A stretch of 64,000 bases of DNA from Citrobacter amalonaticus (GTDB lineage: Bacteria > Pseudomonadota > Gammaproteobacteria > Enterobacterales > Enterobacteriaceae). The stretch lies in the NCBI GenBank assembly GCA_028994555.1, contig JARDVN010000001.1, forward strand, positions 2,046,001 through 2,110,000, in the 5' to 3' direction. The notes under the pieces are model-generated. The model saw only the letters and a program-made list of their open reading frames with translations. It made no database searches and had not been told where the DNA came from. Of this stretch, positions 28,576-41,195 are shown one piece after another (position 1 is the first letter of the stretch; each line of letters opens with the position of its first letter). The position numbers and the translations under genes are program-made.

Positions 28576-28746
28576 CCTTAAAGAACCTGCCTTTGTAGTG
28601 CTCACACAGATTGTCTGATGAAAAGTAAAAAGCAAGGCGTTTACGCGTTGGGAGTGAGGCTGAACTGAATAAGGCCGTTCGCTTTCTATTAATGAAAGCT
28701 CACCCTACACGAAAATATCACGCAGCGCGTGATAAGCAATTTTCGT

Positions 28747-28822
28747 GTCCCCTTCGTCTAGAGGCCCAGGACACCGCCCTTTCACGGCGGTAACAGGGGT
28801 TCGAATCCCCTAGGGGACGCCA
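28747..28822 (+). tRNA. gltV: tRNA-Glu (anticodon UUC) in the 16S-23S spacer
   Basis: 76-base cloverleaf from GTCCCCTTCGTC to encoded CCA; anticodon loop CTTTCAC, T-arm GGGGTTCGAATCCCC. The symbol is by analogy. In E. coli K-12 the rrnH spacer carries tRNA-Ile and tRNA-Ala; here the single tRNA-Glu spacer typical of rrnB/C/E/G occupies the rrnH chromosomal position. Confidence 0.97.
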
Positions 28823-28861
28823 AGCGTTAACTGATGAGGTGCAAACCTCCAGGGGACGCCA
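28812..28861 (+). repeat. Duplicated tRNA-Glu 3' end
   Basis: AGGGGACGCCA, the 3' end of tRNA-Glu (28812-28822), recurs at 28851-28861, with the intervening 28 bases between the copies. The second copy joins the ordinary spacer ACTTGCTGG, so the 39-base unit looks like an insertion by duplication, known in kind from enterobacterial rrn spacers. Confidence 0.8.
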
Positions 28862-28897
28862 CTTGCTGGTTTGTGTGAGTGAAAGTCACCTGCCTTT

Positions 28898-28949
28898 ATA
28901 TCTCAAAACTCATCTTCGGGTGACGTTTGAGATATTTGCTCTTTAAAAA
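28898..28949 (+). promoter_or_regulatory. Spacer boxB hairpin and boxA before 23S
   Basis: ATCTCAAA...TTTGAGAT hairpin with an internal TCATCTTCGGGTGA stem-loop (about 28898-28935), followed by the boxA-like TGCTCTTTA at 28937-28946. This is the second antitermination site of enterobacterial rrn operons. Confidence 0.8.
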
Positions 28950-29056
28950 TCTGGATCAAGCTGAAAATTGAAACGACGCACCGTTAAAGGTGTGTTCGAG
29001 TCTCTCAAATTTTCGCAAAACGATGATGAGTCGAAAGAAACATCTTCGGGTTGTGA

Positions 29057-31972
<2,916 letters not shown>

Positions 31973-32063
31973 ACAACGCCGAAGATGTTTTGGTGGATTT
32001 GAGAGAATTTCAGCTTAGATTCAGATTATGTCACTGCGTGAAAACGGGGTGATAAAACAGATT

Positions 32064-32183
32064 TGCCTGGCGGCTGTAGCGCGGTGGTCCCACCTGACCC
32101 CATGCCGAACTCAGAAGTGAAACGCCGTAGCGCCGATGGTAGTGTGGGGTCTCCCCATGCGAGAGTAGGGAACTGCCAGGCAT
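32064..32183 (+). rRNA. rrfH: 5S ribosomal RNA
   Basis: 120 bases from TGCCTGGCGGC to GCCAGGCAT, closing on itself by complementary ends. Length exactly that of E. coli 5S. The 91 bases before it hold the 23S-5S spacer. Confidence 0.98.
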
Positions 32184-32234
32184 CAAATTAAGCAGTAAAC
32201 TGATGTAAAAATCAGTGTTGTAGAAAAATTCGGT

Positions 32235-32311
32235 GGAGCGGTAGTTCAGTTGGTTAGAATACCTGCCTGTCACGCAGGGGGTCGCGGGTTCGAGTCCCGT
32301 CCGTTCCGCCA
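32235..32311 (+). tRNA. aspU: tRNA-Asp (anticodon GUC), distal to 5S
   Basis: 77-base cloverleaf GGAGCGGTAGTTCAG... to CCA, anticodon loop CTGTCAC, variable region beginning GGGGG (G5, 32277-32281). Co-transcribed as the last gene of the rRNA operon. The second copy at 40512 is identical apart from one extra G in that run. Confidence 0.98.
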
Positions 32312-32320
32312 CTTATTGAG

Positions 32321-32348
32321 AGCCCTGAGTTAACACTCAGGGCTTTTT
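32321..32348 (+). terminator. rRNA operon terminator
   Basis: Ten-pair stem AGCCCTGAGT / ACTCAGGGCT (32321-32330 with 32335-32344), loop TAAC, then TTTTTCT. Placed right after tRNA-Asp. Confidence 0.95.
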
Positions 32349-32475
32349 CTTTGCCTGAAATTTGATTATTGCTAATATCGCAAAAATCCTCTGCTTTTTC
32401 CGCTCTTTTTCCCCACTCCGCTAAACGTCATAATTCTCTCAGTTAACGAACATGATGAATCAAAGAGGAATAATT

Positions 32476-33280
32476 ATGACAATCCCAGCCTTCGGTTTAG
32501 GTACTTTCCGTCTTAAGGACGATGTGGTTATTGCATCTGTAAAAACGGCTCTGGAGCTCGGTTATCGCGCTGTCGATACAGCACAAATCTATGATAATGA
32601 AGCTGCTGTCGGCCAGGCAATTGCAGAAAGCGGCGTTTTGCGCAATGAGTTGTACATTACGACCAAGATCTGGATCGAGAATCTGAGCAAAGACAAACTG
32701 ATCCCAAGCCTTAAAGAAAGTCTGAAAAAACTGCGTACCGATTACGTTGATCTGACATTGATCCACTGGCCATCGCCAAACGATGCCGTATCGGTCGAAG
32801 AGTTTATGCAAGCGCTACTGGAAGCGAAAAAGCAGGGGTTGACACGTGAAATCGGTATCTCTAACTTCACTATCCCACTGATGGAAAAAGCCATTGCGGC
32901 GGTCGGTGCTGAAAATATCGCGACTAACCAGATCGAACTGTCTCCTTACCTGCAAAACGGTAAAGTGGTTAACTGGGCGAAAGATCACGGTATCCACATC
33001 ACCTCTTACATGACCCTTGCGTATGGTAAGGCGCTGAAAGATGAAGTGATTGCTCGCATCGCTGCGAAGCACAATGCAACGCCTGCACAGGTTATTTTGG
33101 CGTGGGCGATGGGAGAAGGTTACTCCGTCATCCCATCCTCTACGAAGCGTGAAAACCTGGCGAGCAACCTGCTGGCTCTGGGTCTGACGTTAGATGTTGA
33201 AGATAAAAAAAGCGATCGCGGCACTGGATTGCAACGATCGCCTGGTAAGCCCGGAAGGCCTGGCCCCGCAGTGGGACTAA
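32476..33280 (+). CDS. dkgB: 2,5-diketo-D-gluconate reductase B / methylglyoxal reductase DkgB (apparent frameshift)
   Basis: NADPH-dependent aldo-keto reductase. ATG at 32476 after GAGGAA. Catalytic tetrad of the AKR fold: Asp in [10 protein letters not shown], Tyr in the same block, Lys in TTKIW and His in LIHWPSP. An A7 run at 33205-33211 shifts the last 25 codons; with six A it reads [27 protein letters not shown] and ends at TAA 33278-33280, 267 residues, the E. coli length. Confidence 0.94.
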
Positions 33281-33301
33281 TAGATTAACCCTTGAGTGCC
33301 T

Positions 33302-34216
33302 TTAACCCTCTTTAACAGCTCCTCCGGGAGCTGTTTTGATATGTTCGCTCAGAAAGTCAATAAATGCCCGAATACGCGTACTTACGGCTCGATCGCTGTA
33401 ATAGACTGCGCTGAACGGCATCTCAACCGGCAGACGCTTATCGGCCATCAGCTCCACAAATTCACCGCGTGCGATCTCTTTATCGATCATGTAATCCGAT
33501 AAACAGGCAATGCCATTCCCGGTGAGGCAAAGCTGTTTTAGCGTTTCACCGCTGTTGGATGATATCCCACACGTAATTTCATGAAGTTGTCCATCATGGC
33601 AGGCAACGGGCCAGATATTCAGTGACACCGGCTCTGTAAAGCCCAGGCACAGATGTTTTTTCAAATCTTCCACCGTTTCCGGTTTACCAAAACGCTCGAG
33701 ATAGTCTGGTGAGGCGATGATCTTCCGGTAGCTGGTAAATAAGGGGCGGGCACGCAGACTGGAATCTGTCAGTGTGCCTGCGCGGATCGCGACATCCACT
33801 TTTCTCTCGATCAGGTTAATAAAAGTTTCAGAGGAGACAAGTGACAGGGTGATCTCCGGATAACGCTCGCGAAAAGGTTTAATTAACGGCATCAGAAAGT
33901 GTAGAACGACCGGTGTGGCGGCATCGATACGCAATAGTCCACGAGGTGTATTGCGTGTCTCCATGATTTCCGTTTCAGCAGCCGCCATTTCCTGCAACAG
34001 AGACTGCACCCGACGAAAATAACGTTCGCCTTCTTCTGTCAGACTAAGCTGTCGTGTCGTACGGTTGAGTAAACTGACGCCGAGTTTCATTTCCAGCTTT
34101 TTGACTGCCCGGCTTACCGCTGAGTTCGCCTGGCCGAGTTGTTCTGCCGCCCGGCTGAAGCTTCCGCTTTCAACCACTGAAACAAACGTAGCGAGCTCTT
34201 CTGACGTTGCTTTCAT
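33302..34216 (-). CDS. yafC: LysR-family transcriptional regulator YafC
   Basis: 304 residues, E. coli length. N-terminal winged helix-turn-helix (residues about 1-60; [24 protein letters not shown]) and a C-terminal substrate-binding-like effector domain. Target and ligand unknown. Convergent with dkgB and divergent from yafD across a 251-base A/T-rich gap (34217-34467) that should contain both promoters; I see no certain operator there. Confidence 0.95.
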   Translation of the reverse strand: MKATSEELATFVSVVESGSFSRAAEQLGQANSAVSRAVKKLEMKLGVSLLNRTTRQLSLTEEGERYFRRVQSLLQEMAAAETEIMETRNTPRGLLRIDAATPVVLHFLMPLIKPFRERYPEITLSLVSSETFINLIERKVDVAIRAGTLTDSSLRARPLFTSYRKIIASPDYLERFGKPETVEDLKKHLCLGFTEPVSLNIWPVACHDGQLHEITCGISSNSGETLKQLCLTGNGIACLSDYMIDKEIARGEFVELMADKRLPVEMPFSAVYYSDRAVSTRIRAFIDFLSEHIKTAPGGAVKEG

Positions 34217-34458
34217 TTTTGCACCCGATGCAAAATATAACTGATATTTTAGACGATTTTGTTATTAAACCATCACCACTACTTTCTGTCATCTGAATCA
34301 TTATCGTATGTCATCATTAACCGTCCCCCATAATGGGTCATAGGGGTAAGCGCTTGCTTACAAAACAATCTGCAATTGGTCGTTGAAAGTGTGAGCTAAA
34401 ATCCCTATAACAGAAGAACCTGTCCGGCATCGGATGGGTTGACGTTACAGAGGTTTGA

Positions 34459-35269
<811 letters not shown>

Positions 35270-35346
35270 GGTGTGTCAGGTCTGCCGTTGGGGCAGACCT
35301 GTAGTGGTGCTGCCCTTTCTCTTGCAAACAACCAAAGGACAGCACA

Positions 35347-36117
35347 ATGACAACACACTCCCACCACGCCAACGTCGAAAAGCAGTTTGGCTCTCAGGCT
35401 AACGCCTATTTAACCAGTACCGTACATGCTTCCGGTCGCGACTTACAGCGACTGGCAGAGCGTCTGTCTGCTTTCCCCCAGGCCAGCGTACTGGATATGG
35501 GGTGCGGTGCCGGACATGCCAGCTTTATCGCCGCTCAGAATGTGAAACAGGTGGTGGCTTACGATTTATCTTCGCAGATGCTTGAGGTCGTTGCACTGGC
35601 GGCAAAAGAGAAGGGATTAGCCAATATCACGACAAAGCAAGGCTATGCTGAAAGCCTGCCGTTTGAAGATGGCGTCTTTGATGTTGTCATCAGTCGTTAC
35701 TCGGCGCATCACTGGCATGATGTCGGCAGGGCGTTGCGTGAAGTCAACCGTGTATTAAAAACGGGTGGTGTGCTGATCATAATGGATGTCATGTCTCCCG
35801 GGCATCCGGTCAGGGATATCTGGTTACAGACCGTTGAAGCGTTGCGCGACACGTCACACGTTCGCAACTATTCCAGCGGTGAGTGGCTGGGACTGATAAA
35901 TGACGCAAACCTGATTGTCGATTCGTTGATTAGCGACCGTTTGCCGCTGGAGTTTGGTTCATGGGTCGCGAGGATGCGTACCCCCGACGAACTGGTAGAG
36001 GCCATTCGATCGTATCAGAAGAGTGCTTCCGCAGAGGTGAAAACGTACTTCTCATTGCAGGAAGATGGTTCGTTTACCAGCGATACGATAATGGCGGAAG
36101 CGCATAAGGCAGCATAA
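35347..36117 (+). CDS. yafE: SAM-dependent methyltransferase YafE
   Basis: Class I methyltransferase, 256 residues, intact. SAM-binding motif I LDMGCGAGHAS (about residues 50-60), motif II VVAYDLSSQM, and SLPFEDGVFDVVIS. Similar to UbiE/BioC-type enzymes; substrate unknown. Longer than the 207-residue E. coli K-12 annotation. ATG follows AAAGGAC. Confidence 0.92.
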   Translation: MTTHSHHANVEKQFGSQANAYLTSTVHASGRDLQRLAERLSAFPQASVLDMGCGAGHASFIAAQNVKQVVAYDLSSQMLEVVALAAKEKGLANITTKQGYAESLPFEDGVFDVVISRYSAHHWHDVGRALREVNRVLKTGGVLIIMDVMSPGHPVRDIWLQTVEALRDTSHVRNYSSGEWLGLINDANLIVDSLISDRLPLEFGSWVARMRTPDELVEAIRSYQKSASAEVKTYFSLQEDGSFTSDTIMAEAHKAA

Positions 36118-36120
36118 ATA

Positions 36121-36152
36121 AAAAAGGCACCGGGGGGAATCGGTGCCTTTTA
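36121..36152. terminator. Bidirectional terminator between yafE and mltD
   Basis: AAAAAGGCACCG (36121-36132) pairs with CGGTGCCTTTTT (36141-36152); A-run on one side and T-run on the other, so it can serve both convergent genes. The G-run in the loop may be one base too long. Confidence 0.9.
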
Positions 36153-36165
36153 ACTTTTTACGCAA

Positions 36166-37533
36166 TTATGAGTCAGGCATGCTGTTGTTTTTCACAAACA
36201 ACGTCAACTGATCGCCTGGCTTCAGATTATCCGTATCGTTGTTCCAGCGCATGACATCTTTGATGTTGACGCCGTGACGTTTAGCAATGCTCGAAAGTGA
36301 ATCGCCCTTACGTACACGATAGGTAATGCTGTCGCTGTTTTTGGCGAGTAGCTGTGCTCGGTTACCTGCACCGACCGTCAGACTTTGGCCCACTTTCAGT
36401 GTTGAACCGCGCAGTTTGTTCCACTGCTGCAGATCCTTCGTGCTCACGCCAAGACGTGAAGCAATGCCAGAAAGCGTATCGCCAGAGCGAACGGTGTAAC
36501 TACGGCTGTTCAACGGCGTGTTATCAGCGACCAACGTGGACTGCACCGCAGCAATCTCGCCTGAAGCCAGCGATTCACGCAGTTGGTCTGCATGCTTCTT
36601 TGGCACCATCACGTATTGCGGGCCGCTTGCGCCCAACGTAGAGCCTTTCACTCCGGCATTAAAGGTCTTCAGCTTACTGACGGAAATACCCGCCATATCG
36701 GCAACCTGCGCCATTTCAACCGGACTACTCAGGCGAACACGCGCCAGTGCACGGCTTTCGTCTGGTGTTGGCAGACGTACGCCATAGCGCTTGCTGTTTT
36801 TGAGAATATCACTCAAAGCCAGCATTTTCGGCACGTACCGCTTTGTCTCCTGAGGCAATGGCAACGACCAGAAGTCGGTGGATTTCCCACGCGCCTTGTT
36901 CGCTTTAATCGCCTTCATGACACGACCTTCACCGCTGTTATAAGCCGCAACGGTCAACAGCCAGTCGCCATCAAACATTTTGTTCAGACGCTGCATCATG
37001 TCGAGCGCTGCGGTTGTGGAGGCCACAACATCGCGACGCGCATCATAACTGCGGGTCTGCTTTAAACCATAATTGCGCCCCGTGCTCGGAATGATCTGCC
37101 AGATGCCTGCGGCATTGGCGCCAGACGTCGCGTGAGGATCAAAAGCGCTCTCCACTATGGGTAGTAGTACCAGTTCCATAGGCATGTTACGTTTCTTAAC
37201 TTGCCCGGCTATCCAGTACATATACGGCTCTGCCCGTAAAGTTACATCGTGGAGATAGCTCTTATTGCGTAAATACTTCTGTTTTTGTTCGCGAATCCGG
37301 TCATTTTCCGGAATTCCCATCTTTAGCTCGTCGCCAATGAAAGCCCACAAGTCTTGATCCGGCGCGAGGGACGTCCCATCGTCCATCCATCGTGCCTGAC
37401 TCGTAAACTTTCCGGCTTCCCCTTGACCAGCTGCAGAAAGGCTCTGTGCGTGCTGTTGGACATTGCCGGCGTTTTGAGACGACTGGCAACCCACGAGCAG
37501 GACAGAGGCGAGTAAGATCGCTTTTGCCTTCAT
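36166..37533 (-). CDS. mltD: Membrane-bound lytic murein transglycosylase D
   Basis: Cleaves peptidoglycan glycan strands from the outer-membrane inner leaflet. 455 residues. Lipobox LVGC (lipidated Cys about 16). SLT catalytic domain around residues 110-230 with catalytic Glu in VESAFDPHA, followed by AAGIWQIIPSTGR and AAYNSGEGRV. Two C-terminal LysM repeats (beginning SYTVRSGDTLSGIA and TYRVRKGDSLSSIA). Intact. Confidence 0.97.
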   Translation of the reverse strand: MKAKAILLASVLLVGCQSSQNAGNVQQHAQSLSAAGQGEAGKFTSQARWMDDGTSLAPDQDLWAFIGDELKMGIPENDRIREQKQKYLRNKSYLHDVTLRAEPYMYWIAGQVKKRNMPMELVLLPIVESAFDPHATSGANAAGIWQIIPSTGRNYGLKQTRSYDARRDVVASTTAALDMMQRLNKMFDGDWLLTVAAYNSGEGRVMKAIKANKARGKSTDFWSLPLPQETKRYVPKMLALSDILKNSKRYGVRLPTPDESRALARVRLSSPVEMAQVADMAGISVSKLKTFNAGVKGSTLGASGPQYVMVPKKHADQLRESLASGEIAAVQSTLVADNTPLNSRSYTVRSGDTLSGIASRLGVSTKDLQQWNKLRGSTLKVGQSLTVGAGNRAQLLAKNSDSITYRVRKGDSLSSIAKRHGVNIKDVMRWNNDTDNLKPGDQLTLFVKNNSMPDS

Positions 37534-37604
37534 GTGTGTGTCAATAGTTGCTTAAAAGACGACCGATCATAACGGCGAAGTTTTGAAAAGGCAACCTGCA
37601 ATTA

Positions 37605-38362
37605 TCAGAAGCTATCTTTCTTTGACCTTAACCAGGCAAAACGCTCTTCAGGGTGTTGCAATATTGTTTCTTTGTTAATTTCATTAATTAAATCAATATC
37701 TTCTGTTCTCAAAAAAATATTATTTTTACGCTCATTTTTCAGAATAACGGGGAGTGTTATTTGTTTTTTTTACCCGTAACTCATTAACTTTACGATAATA
37801 ATCGTTTATTGACGGATCGTGCGGAAGAATGCTTAGCGAAAACTTCATGTTTGCTAATGTATATTCGTGTGCGCAACAAACAAGCGTGTCGTCAGGAAGT
37901 GCGTTTATCTTTTTTAAGTGATTGATACATTTGTGTAGGGGTGCCTTCAAACAGGCGTCCGCAGCCGCCAGAGAAAAGCGTGTCGCCGCAAAACAGATAA
38001 GGTTTACTGTAGTAACAGATATGTCCTAAAGTGTGACCGGGCGTAGCAAATACACTAAATTCATGCCCCAAAATGAGGGCGGAATCGCCATCTTCGACTA
38101 CCTGCGTCACGCCCTTATCTTGTGTTTCCGCAGGCCCATAAACCACAACTTGTGGGAATTTCTGCACCAGTTCTTTCACACCGCCAACGTGGTCATTGTG
38201 ATGATGCGTAAGTAAAATGGCCTCCGGTTGCCATTGATTCTCAGCAATCGCCTTTAATACTGGCGCGGCTTCACCGGGATCGACAATCAGACAACGTCCT
38301 TCATCATTGTTCAGAACCCAGATGTAATTGTCCTCAAAGGCCGGAATACTGTTAAGATTCAT
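37605..38362 (-). CDS. gloB: Hydroxyacylglutathione hydrolase GloB (two apparent frameshifts)
   Basis: Glyoxalase II, hydrolysing S-lactoylglutathione to lactate and glutathione. Metallo-beta-lactamase motif [10 protein letters not shown], then [11 protein letters not shown] and [13 protein letters not shown]. The frame breaks at T6 (37910-37915) and T8 (37764-37771) on the + strand. One base less in each gives [21 protein letters not shown] and [15 protein letters not shown], then continues to TGA at 37605-37607: 251 residues, exactly the E. coli length. The 3' third is notably A/T-rich. Confidence 0.93.
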
Positions 38363-38397
38363 AAATTACCTCTCTATAGGCAAAACGGATGGTTGTG

Positions 38398-39121
38398 ATG
38401 AAACCGGCAAGGAACCCTCAGACAGTTGTAGCCCCCGTTCGCTGGGCCGATTTGCCCTGGGGCGAGTACTATCGTGAGGCGCTGGAACAACAGCTTAACC
38501 CGTGGTTTGCAAAAATGTATGGTTTTCACCTGCTTAAGGTGGGCAATTTAAGCGCAGAAATCAACTCAGAGGCCTGTGCGGTTTCGCATCAGGTTAATGT
38601 TTCTGCCAAAGGTTCGCCGGTGCAGGTTCAGGCCGATCCGCTTCATCTGCCTTTTGCGGATAAATCCGTTGATGTCTGTCTGCTGGCGCACACATTACCC
38701 TGGTGTGCCGATCCTCACCGTTTACTGCGTGAAGCCGACCGGGTTCTCATTGACGATGGTTGGCTGGTGCTAAGCGGATTTAACCCGGTGAGTCTGATGG
38801 GGTTGCGCAAACTGGTGCCGGTGCTGCGTAAATCACCCCCCCTATAATAGTCGTATGTTTACGCTGATGCGTCAGCTCGACTGGCTCTCGTTGCTCAATT
38901 TTGAAGTGCTACACTACAGCCGCTTTCACGTATTACCGTGGAAAAAACAGGGCGGAAAAATGTTAAGTGCGCACCTTCCCGCGCTGGGCTGTATGCAGGT
39001 CATCGTCGCGCGTAAGCGAACGATTCCGCTTACGCTTAATCCGATGAAGCAGAATAAAACCAAAGCGCGTATACCTCAGGCCGTTGGCGCTACGCGGCAA
39101 TACCGCAAACCGGATGTTTAG
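38398..39121 (+). CDS. yafS: Putative methyltransferase YafS (apparent frameshift)
   Basis: 240-residue SAM-methyltransferase-like protein of unknown substrate; recognisable core [21 protein letters not shown] and [26 protein letters not shown]7 run at 38836-38842 stops it after about 149 residues; with six C it reads [18 protein letters not shown] and ends at 39121. Divergent from gloB with a 35-base gap; its stop overlaps the rnhA stop by three bases (convergent). Confidence 0.9.
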
Positions 39122-39585
39122 TTTTCGGGTTGATAGCCAACGTCTTCGTGAGTGGGATTCATGGCAGCGGCACGCGCAAGTTCATCGCAGCGTTCGTTTT
39201 CCGGATGGCCGGCATGGCCTTTTACCCACTCCCATTTGATCTGATGTTGGCCAAGCGCCGCATCGAGACGCTTCCAGAGATCGACATTTTTGACCGGTTT
39301 TTTCTCGGCAGTTTTCCAGCCGCGCTTTTTCCAGTTATGGATCCACTGCGTAATGCCCTGGCGTACATACTGGCTGTCGGTGCTCAAAATGACCTCGCAA
39401 TGCTCTTTCAGCGCCTCCAGCGCCACTATCGCCGCCATTAACTCCATGCGGTTATTCGTCGTGAGGGTATAACCCTCGCTGAACGTTTTTTCGCGCCCGC
39501 GATAGCGTAAAATCGCGCCGTATCCACCGGGCCCTGGATTTCCCAGGCACGAACCATCGGTGAAAATTTCTACCTGTTTAAGCAT
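39118..39585 (-). CDS. rnhA: Ribonuclease HI
   Basis: Degrades RNA in RNA-DNA hybrids. 155 residues from [11 protein letters not shown]; the in-frame extension to 39657 runs into the dnaQ region and is rejected. Catalytic Asp10 (FTDGS), Glu48 (RMELMA), Asp70 (STDSQY), Asp134 (ERCDELA) with His124 (KGHAGH). Divergent from dnaQ; only 64 bases lie between the starts, so the promoters overlap as in E. coli. Confidence 0.98.
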   Translation of the reverse strand: MLKQVEIFTDGSCLGNPGPGGYGAILRYRGREKTFSEGYTLTTNNRMELMAAIVALEALKEHCEVILSTDSQYVRQGITQWIHNWKKRGWKTAEKKPVKNVDLWKRLDAALGQHQIKWEWVKGHAGHPENERCDELARAAAMNPTHEDVGYQPEN

Positions 39586-39649
39586 CTCTGGTAGACTTCC
39601 TGTTATTGAATCGAACCCTAAAACGACAAGTCTGACATAAATGACCGCT

Positions 39650-40378
39650 ATGAGCACTGCAATTACACGACAGATCGTTCTCGATACCGAAACTACCGGT
39701 ATGAACCAGATCGGCGCGCACTACGAAGGGCACAAGATTATTGAAATTGGTGCCGTAGAGGTGGTGAACCGACGTTTAACAGGGAATAACTTTCACGTCT
39801 ACCTGAAACCCGACAGACTGGTGGACCCGGAAGCGTTTGGCGTACACGGTATTGCGGATGAGTTCTTGCTGGATAAACCAACGTTTGCCGAAGTGGCGGA
39901 TGAGTTTCTCGACTATATTCGCGGGGCAGAACTGGTTATTCATAACGCATCGTTTGATATCGGCTTTATGGATTACGAGTTCGCAAAGCTCCAGCGTGAT
40001 ATTCCGAAAACCAACACCTTCTGTAAGGTTACCGACAGCCTGGCGCTGGCAAGGAAGATGTTCCCTGGCAAGCGTAACAGCCTTGATGCGTTATGCTCGC
40101 GTTATGAGATAGACAATAGCAAACGTACGCTGCACGGCGCATTGCTCGATGCCCAGATTCTGGCTGATGTGTATCTGATGATGACCGGCGGTCAGACGAC
40201 GATGGCTTTCTCGATGGAAGGCGAAACGCAACAGCAGGACAACACGGGGATCCAGCGTCTTGTACGTCAGGCCAGTAAATTACGCGTTGTTTTCGCCACA
40301 GATGAAGAAGTGGCCGCCCATGAGTCACGACTCGACCTGGTGGAAAAGAAAGGCGGAAGCTGCCTCTGGAGAGCGTAG
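39650..40378 (+). CDS. dnaQ: DNA polymerase III epsilon subunit (proofreading exonuclease)
   Basis: 3'-5' exonuclease of the replicase, partner of DnaE. DEDDh family: Asp12 and Glu14 in VLDTETTG, Asp in HNASFDIGF, and His/Asp in HGALLDAQ. Start taken at the second ATG (39650, MSTAITRQ, 242 residues) by homology; ATG at 39641 is three codons upstream in frame. The C-terminus [10 protein letters not shown]...GSCLWRA contains the alpha-binding segment. Intact. Confidence 0.97.
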   Translation: MSTAITRQIVLDTETTGMNQIGAHYEGHKIIEIGAVEVVNRRLTGNNFHVYLKPDRLVDPEAFGVHGIADEFLLDKPTFAEVADEFLDYIRGAELVIHNASFDIGFMDYEFAKLQRDIPKTNTFCKVTDSLALARKMFPGKRNSLDALCSRYEIDNSKRTLHGALLDAQILADVYLMMTGGQTTMAFSMEGETQQQDNTGIQRLVRQASKLRVVFATDEEVAAHESRLDLVEKKGGSCLWRA

Positions 40379-40453
40379 AAGGTGAGTTAATGAGGTAAAA
40401 ATTGCCGCTTGGGTGATTTTTACAGCAAACGATTAAAAACGTGAGAAAAAGCG

Positions 40454-40482
40454 TTGACGAGGTGTGTGGCAATCCGTAATAT
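40454..40482 (+). promoter_or_regulatory. Promoter of the second tRNA-Asp gene
   Basis: TTGACG (40454-40459), 17-base spacer, TAATAT (40477-40482) and a GC-rich discriminator GCGCTTCG, typical of stable-RNA promoters; the tRNA starts 30 bases downstream. Confidence 0.85.
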
Positions 40483-40511
40483 GCGCTTCGTTCCCAAGCG
40501 GAACACATCGC

Positions 40512-40589
40512 GGAGCGGTAGTTCAGTTGGTTAGAATACCTGCCTGTCACGCAGGGGGGTCGCGGGTTCGAGTCCCGTCCGTTCCGCCA
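40512..40589 (+). tRNA. aspV: tRNA-Asp (anticodon GUC), second copy
   Basis: Same sequence as the copy at 32235 except for G6 instead of G5 (40554-40559) at the start of the variable region, making it 78 bases. The extra base would disturb the anticodon-stem/variable-loop junction. Given the pattern elsewhere, it is probably a sequencing artefact. Confidence 0.95.
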
Positions 40590-40596
40590 CTATTCA

Positions 40597-40630
40597 GGGC
40601 CATGTTATTAATTAACATGGCCCTTTTCTT
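40597..40630 (+). terminator. Terminator of the second tRNA-Asp gene
   Basis: GGGCCATGTTA pairs with TAACATGGCCC around a short A/T loop, followed by TTTTCTTT. Confidence 0.92.
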
Positions 40631-41195
40631 TACCTGAATTTCCGCTATGCCGCTCAGCAGGCCATCGCCTCCAGGCTTCCCTTCACCTGCTATCTTCGAC
40701 TATAACGCAGCAAGCCTCCGCGTATAGTGCGATGAGTGACAGATGCATCGCTTCCTTCCCTACTCGATACAGCCAAAAACACCGGGGACTTCATACGCGA
40801 CTTCAATCACCTGGTTTGCACAGAATTTTGGTAGGTGCGCAGCCGGAATTGACATCGCTGCCGTTGTAAAAGTTTCCTTGTATCCGTGCAACCTTTTACC
40901 CACGGCGGTTAATTCCACCGCCAGCGAAGGGGTTGCCTGGCCGATATCATTCAGAATCGAATTAAAATGCCTCATTGCCGAAAAAGAGGGCTGACTGAGC
41001 CTGGGCGAGTTGGGGCAACTGTCATATTAGCGACGGGAGTATGATTATGCACCTGGGCATTGCAAAGGTGGGGGGAATTGATTACACCATAAAACAAGAT
41101 GGAATATTTTAAATAAGCCAGAACGGGCAAAAGAATCTCTGCGAGAGCCTGTATCTTTTCGCTTTTCATATTAACGGGATAAGGAACACCGAAGA
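40631..41195. other. 565-base gap downstream of tRNA-Asp, no confident gene
   Basis: In E. coli this position begins the variable yafT region. The only open frame of note is the weak 71-codon one listed separately. I see no integrase, tRNA 3'-end duplicate or clear promoter. The stretch just before 41196 carries AAGGA, the ribosome site of the following maturase. Confidence 0.6.
40760..40975 (-). CDS. Hypothetical 71-residue open frame, unrecognised
   Basis: Begins MRHFNSILNDIGQATPSLAV and ends VFGCIE. No family recognised, no convincing ribosome site upstream, and an opposite-strand frame covers the same bases. It could be a remnant of a deleted accessory gene or spurious; kept only because the composition is protein-like. 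Confidence 0.2.
   Translation of the reverse strand: MRHFNSILNDIGQATPSLAVELTAVGKRLHGYKETFTTAAMSIPAAHLPKFCANQVIEVAYEVPGVFGCIE

Noticed and set aside
40760-40975. Remnant of a type VI secretion gene at the aspV site
   Set aside because: aspV flanks carry such clusters in some E. coli, but the 71-codon frame shows no motif I can tie to that system.
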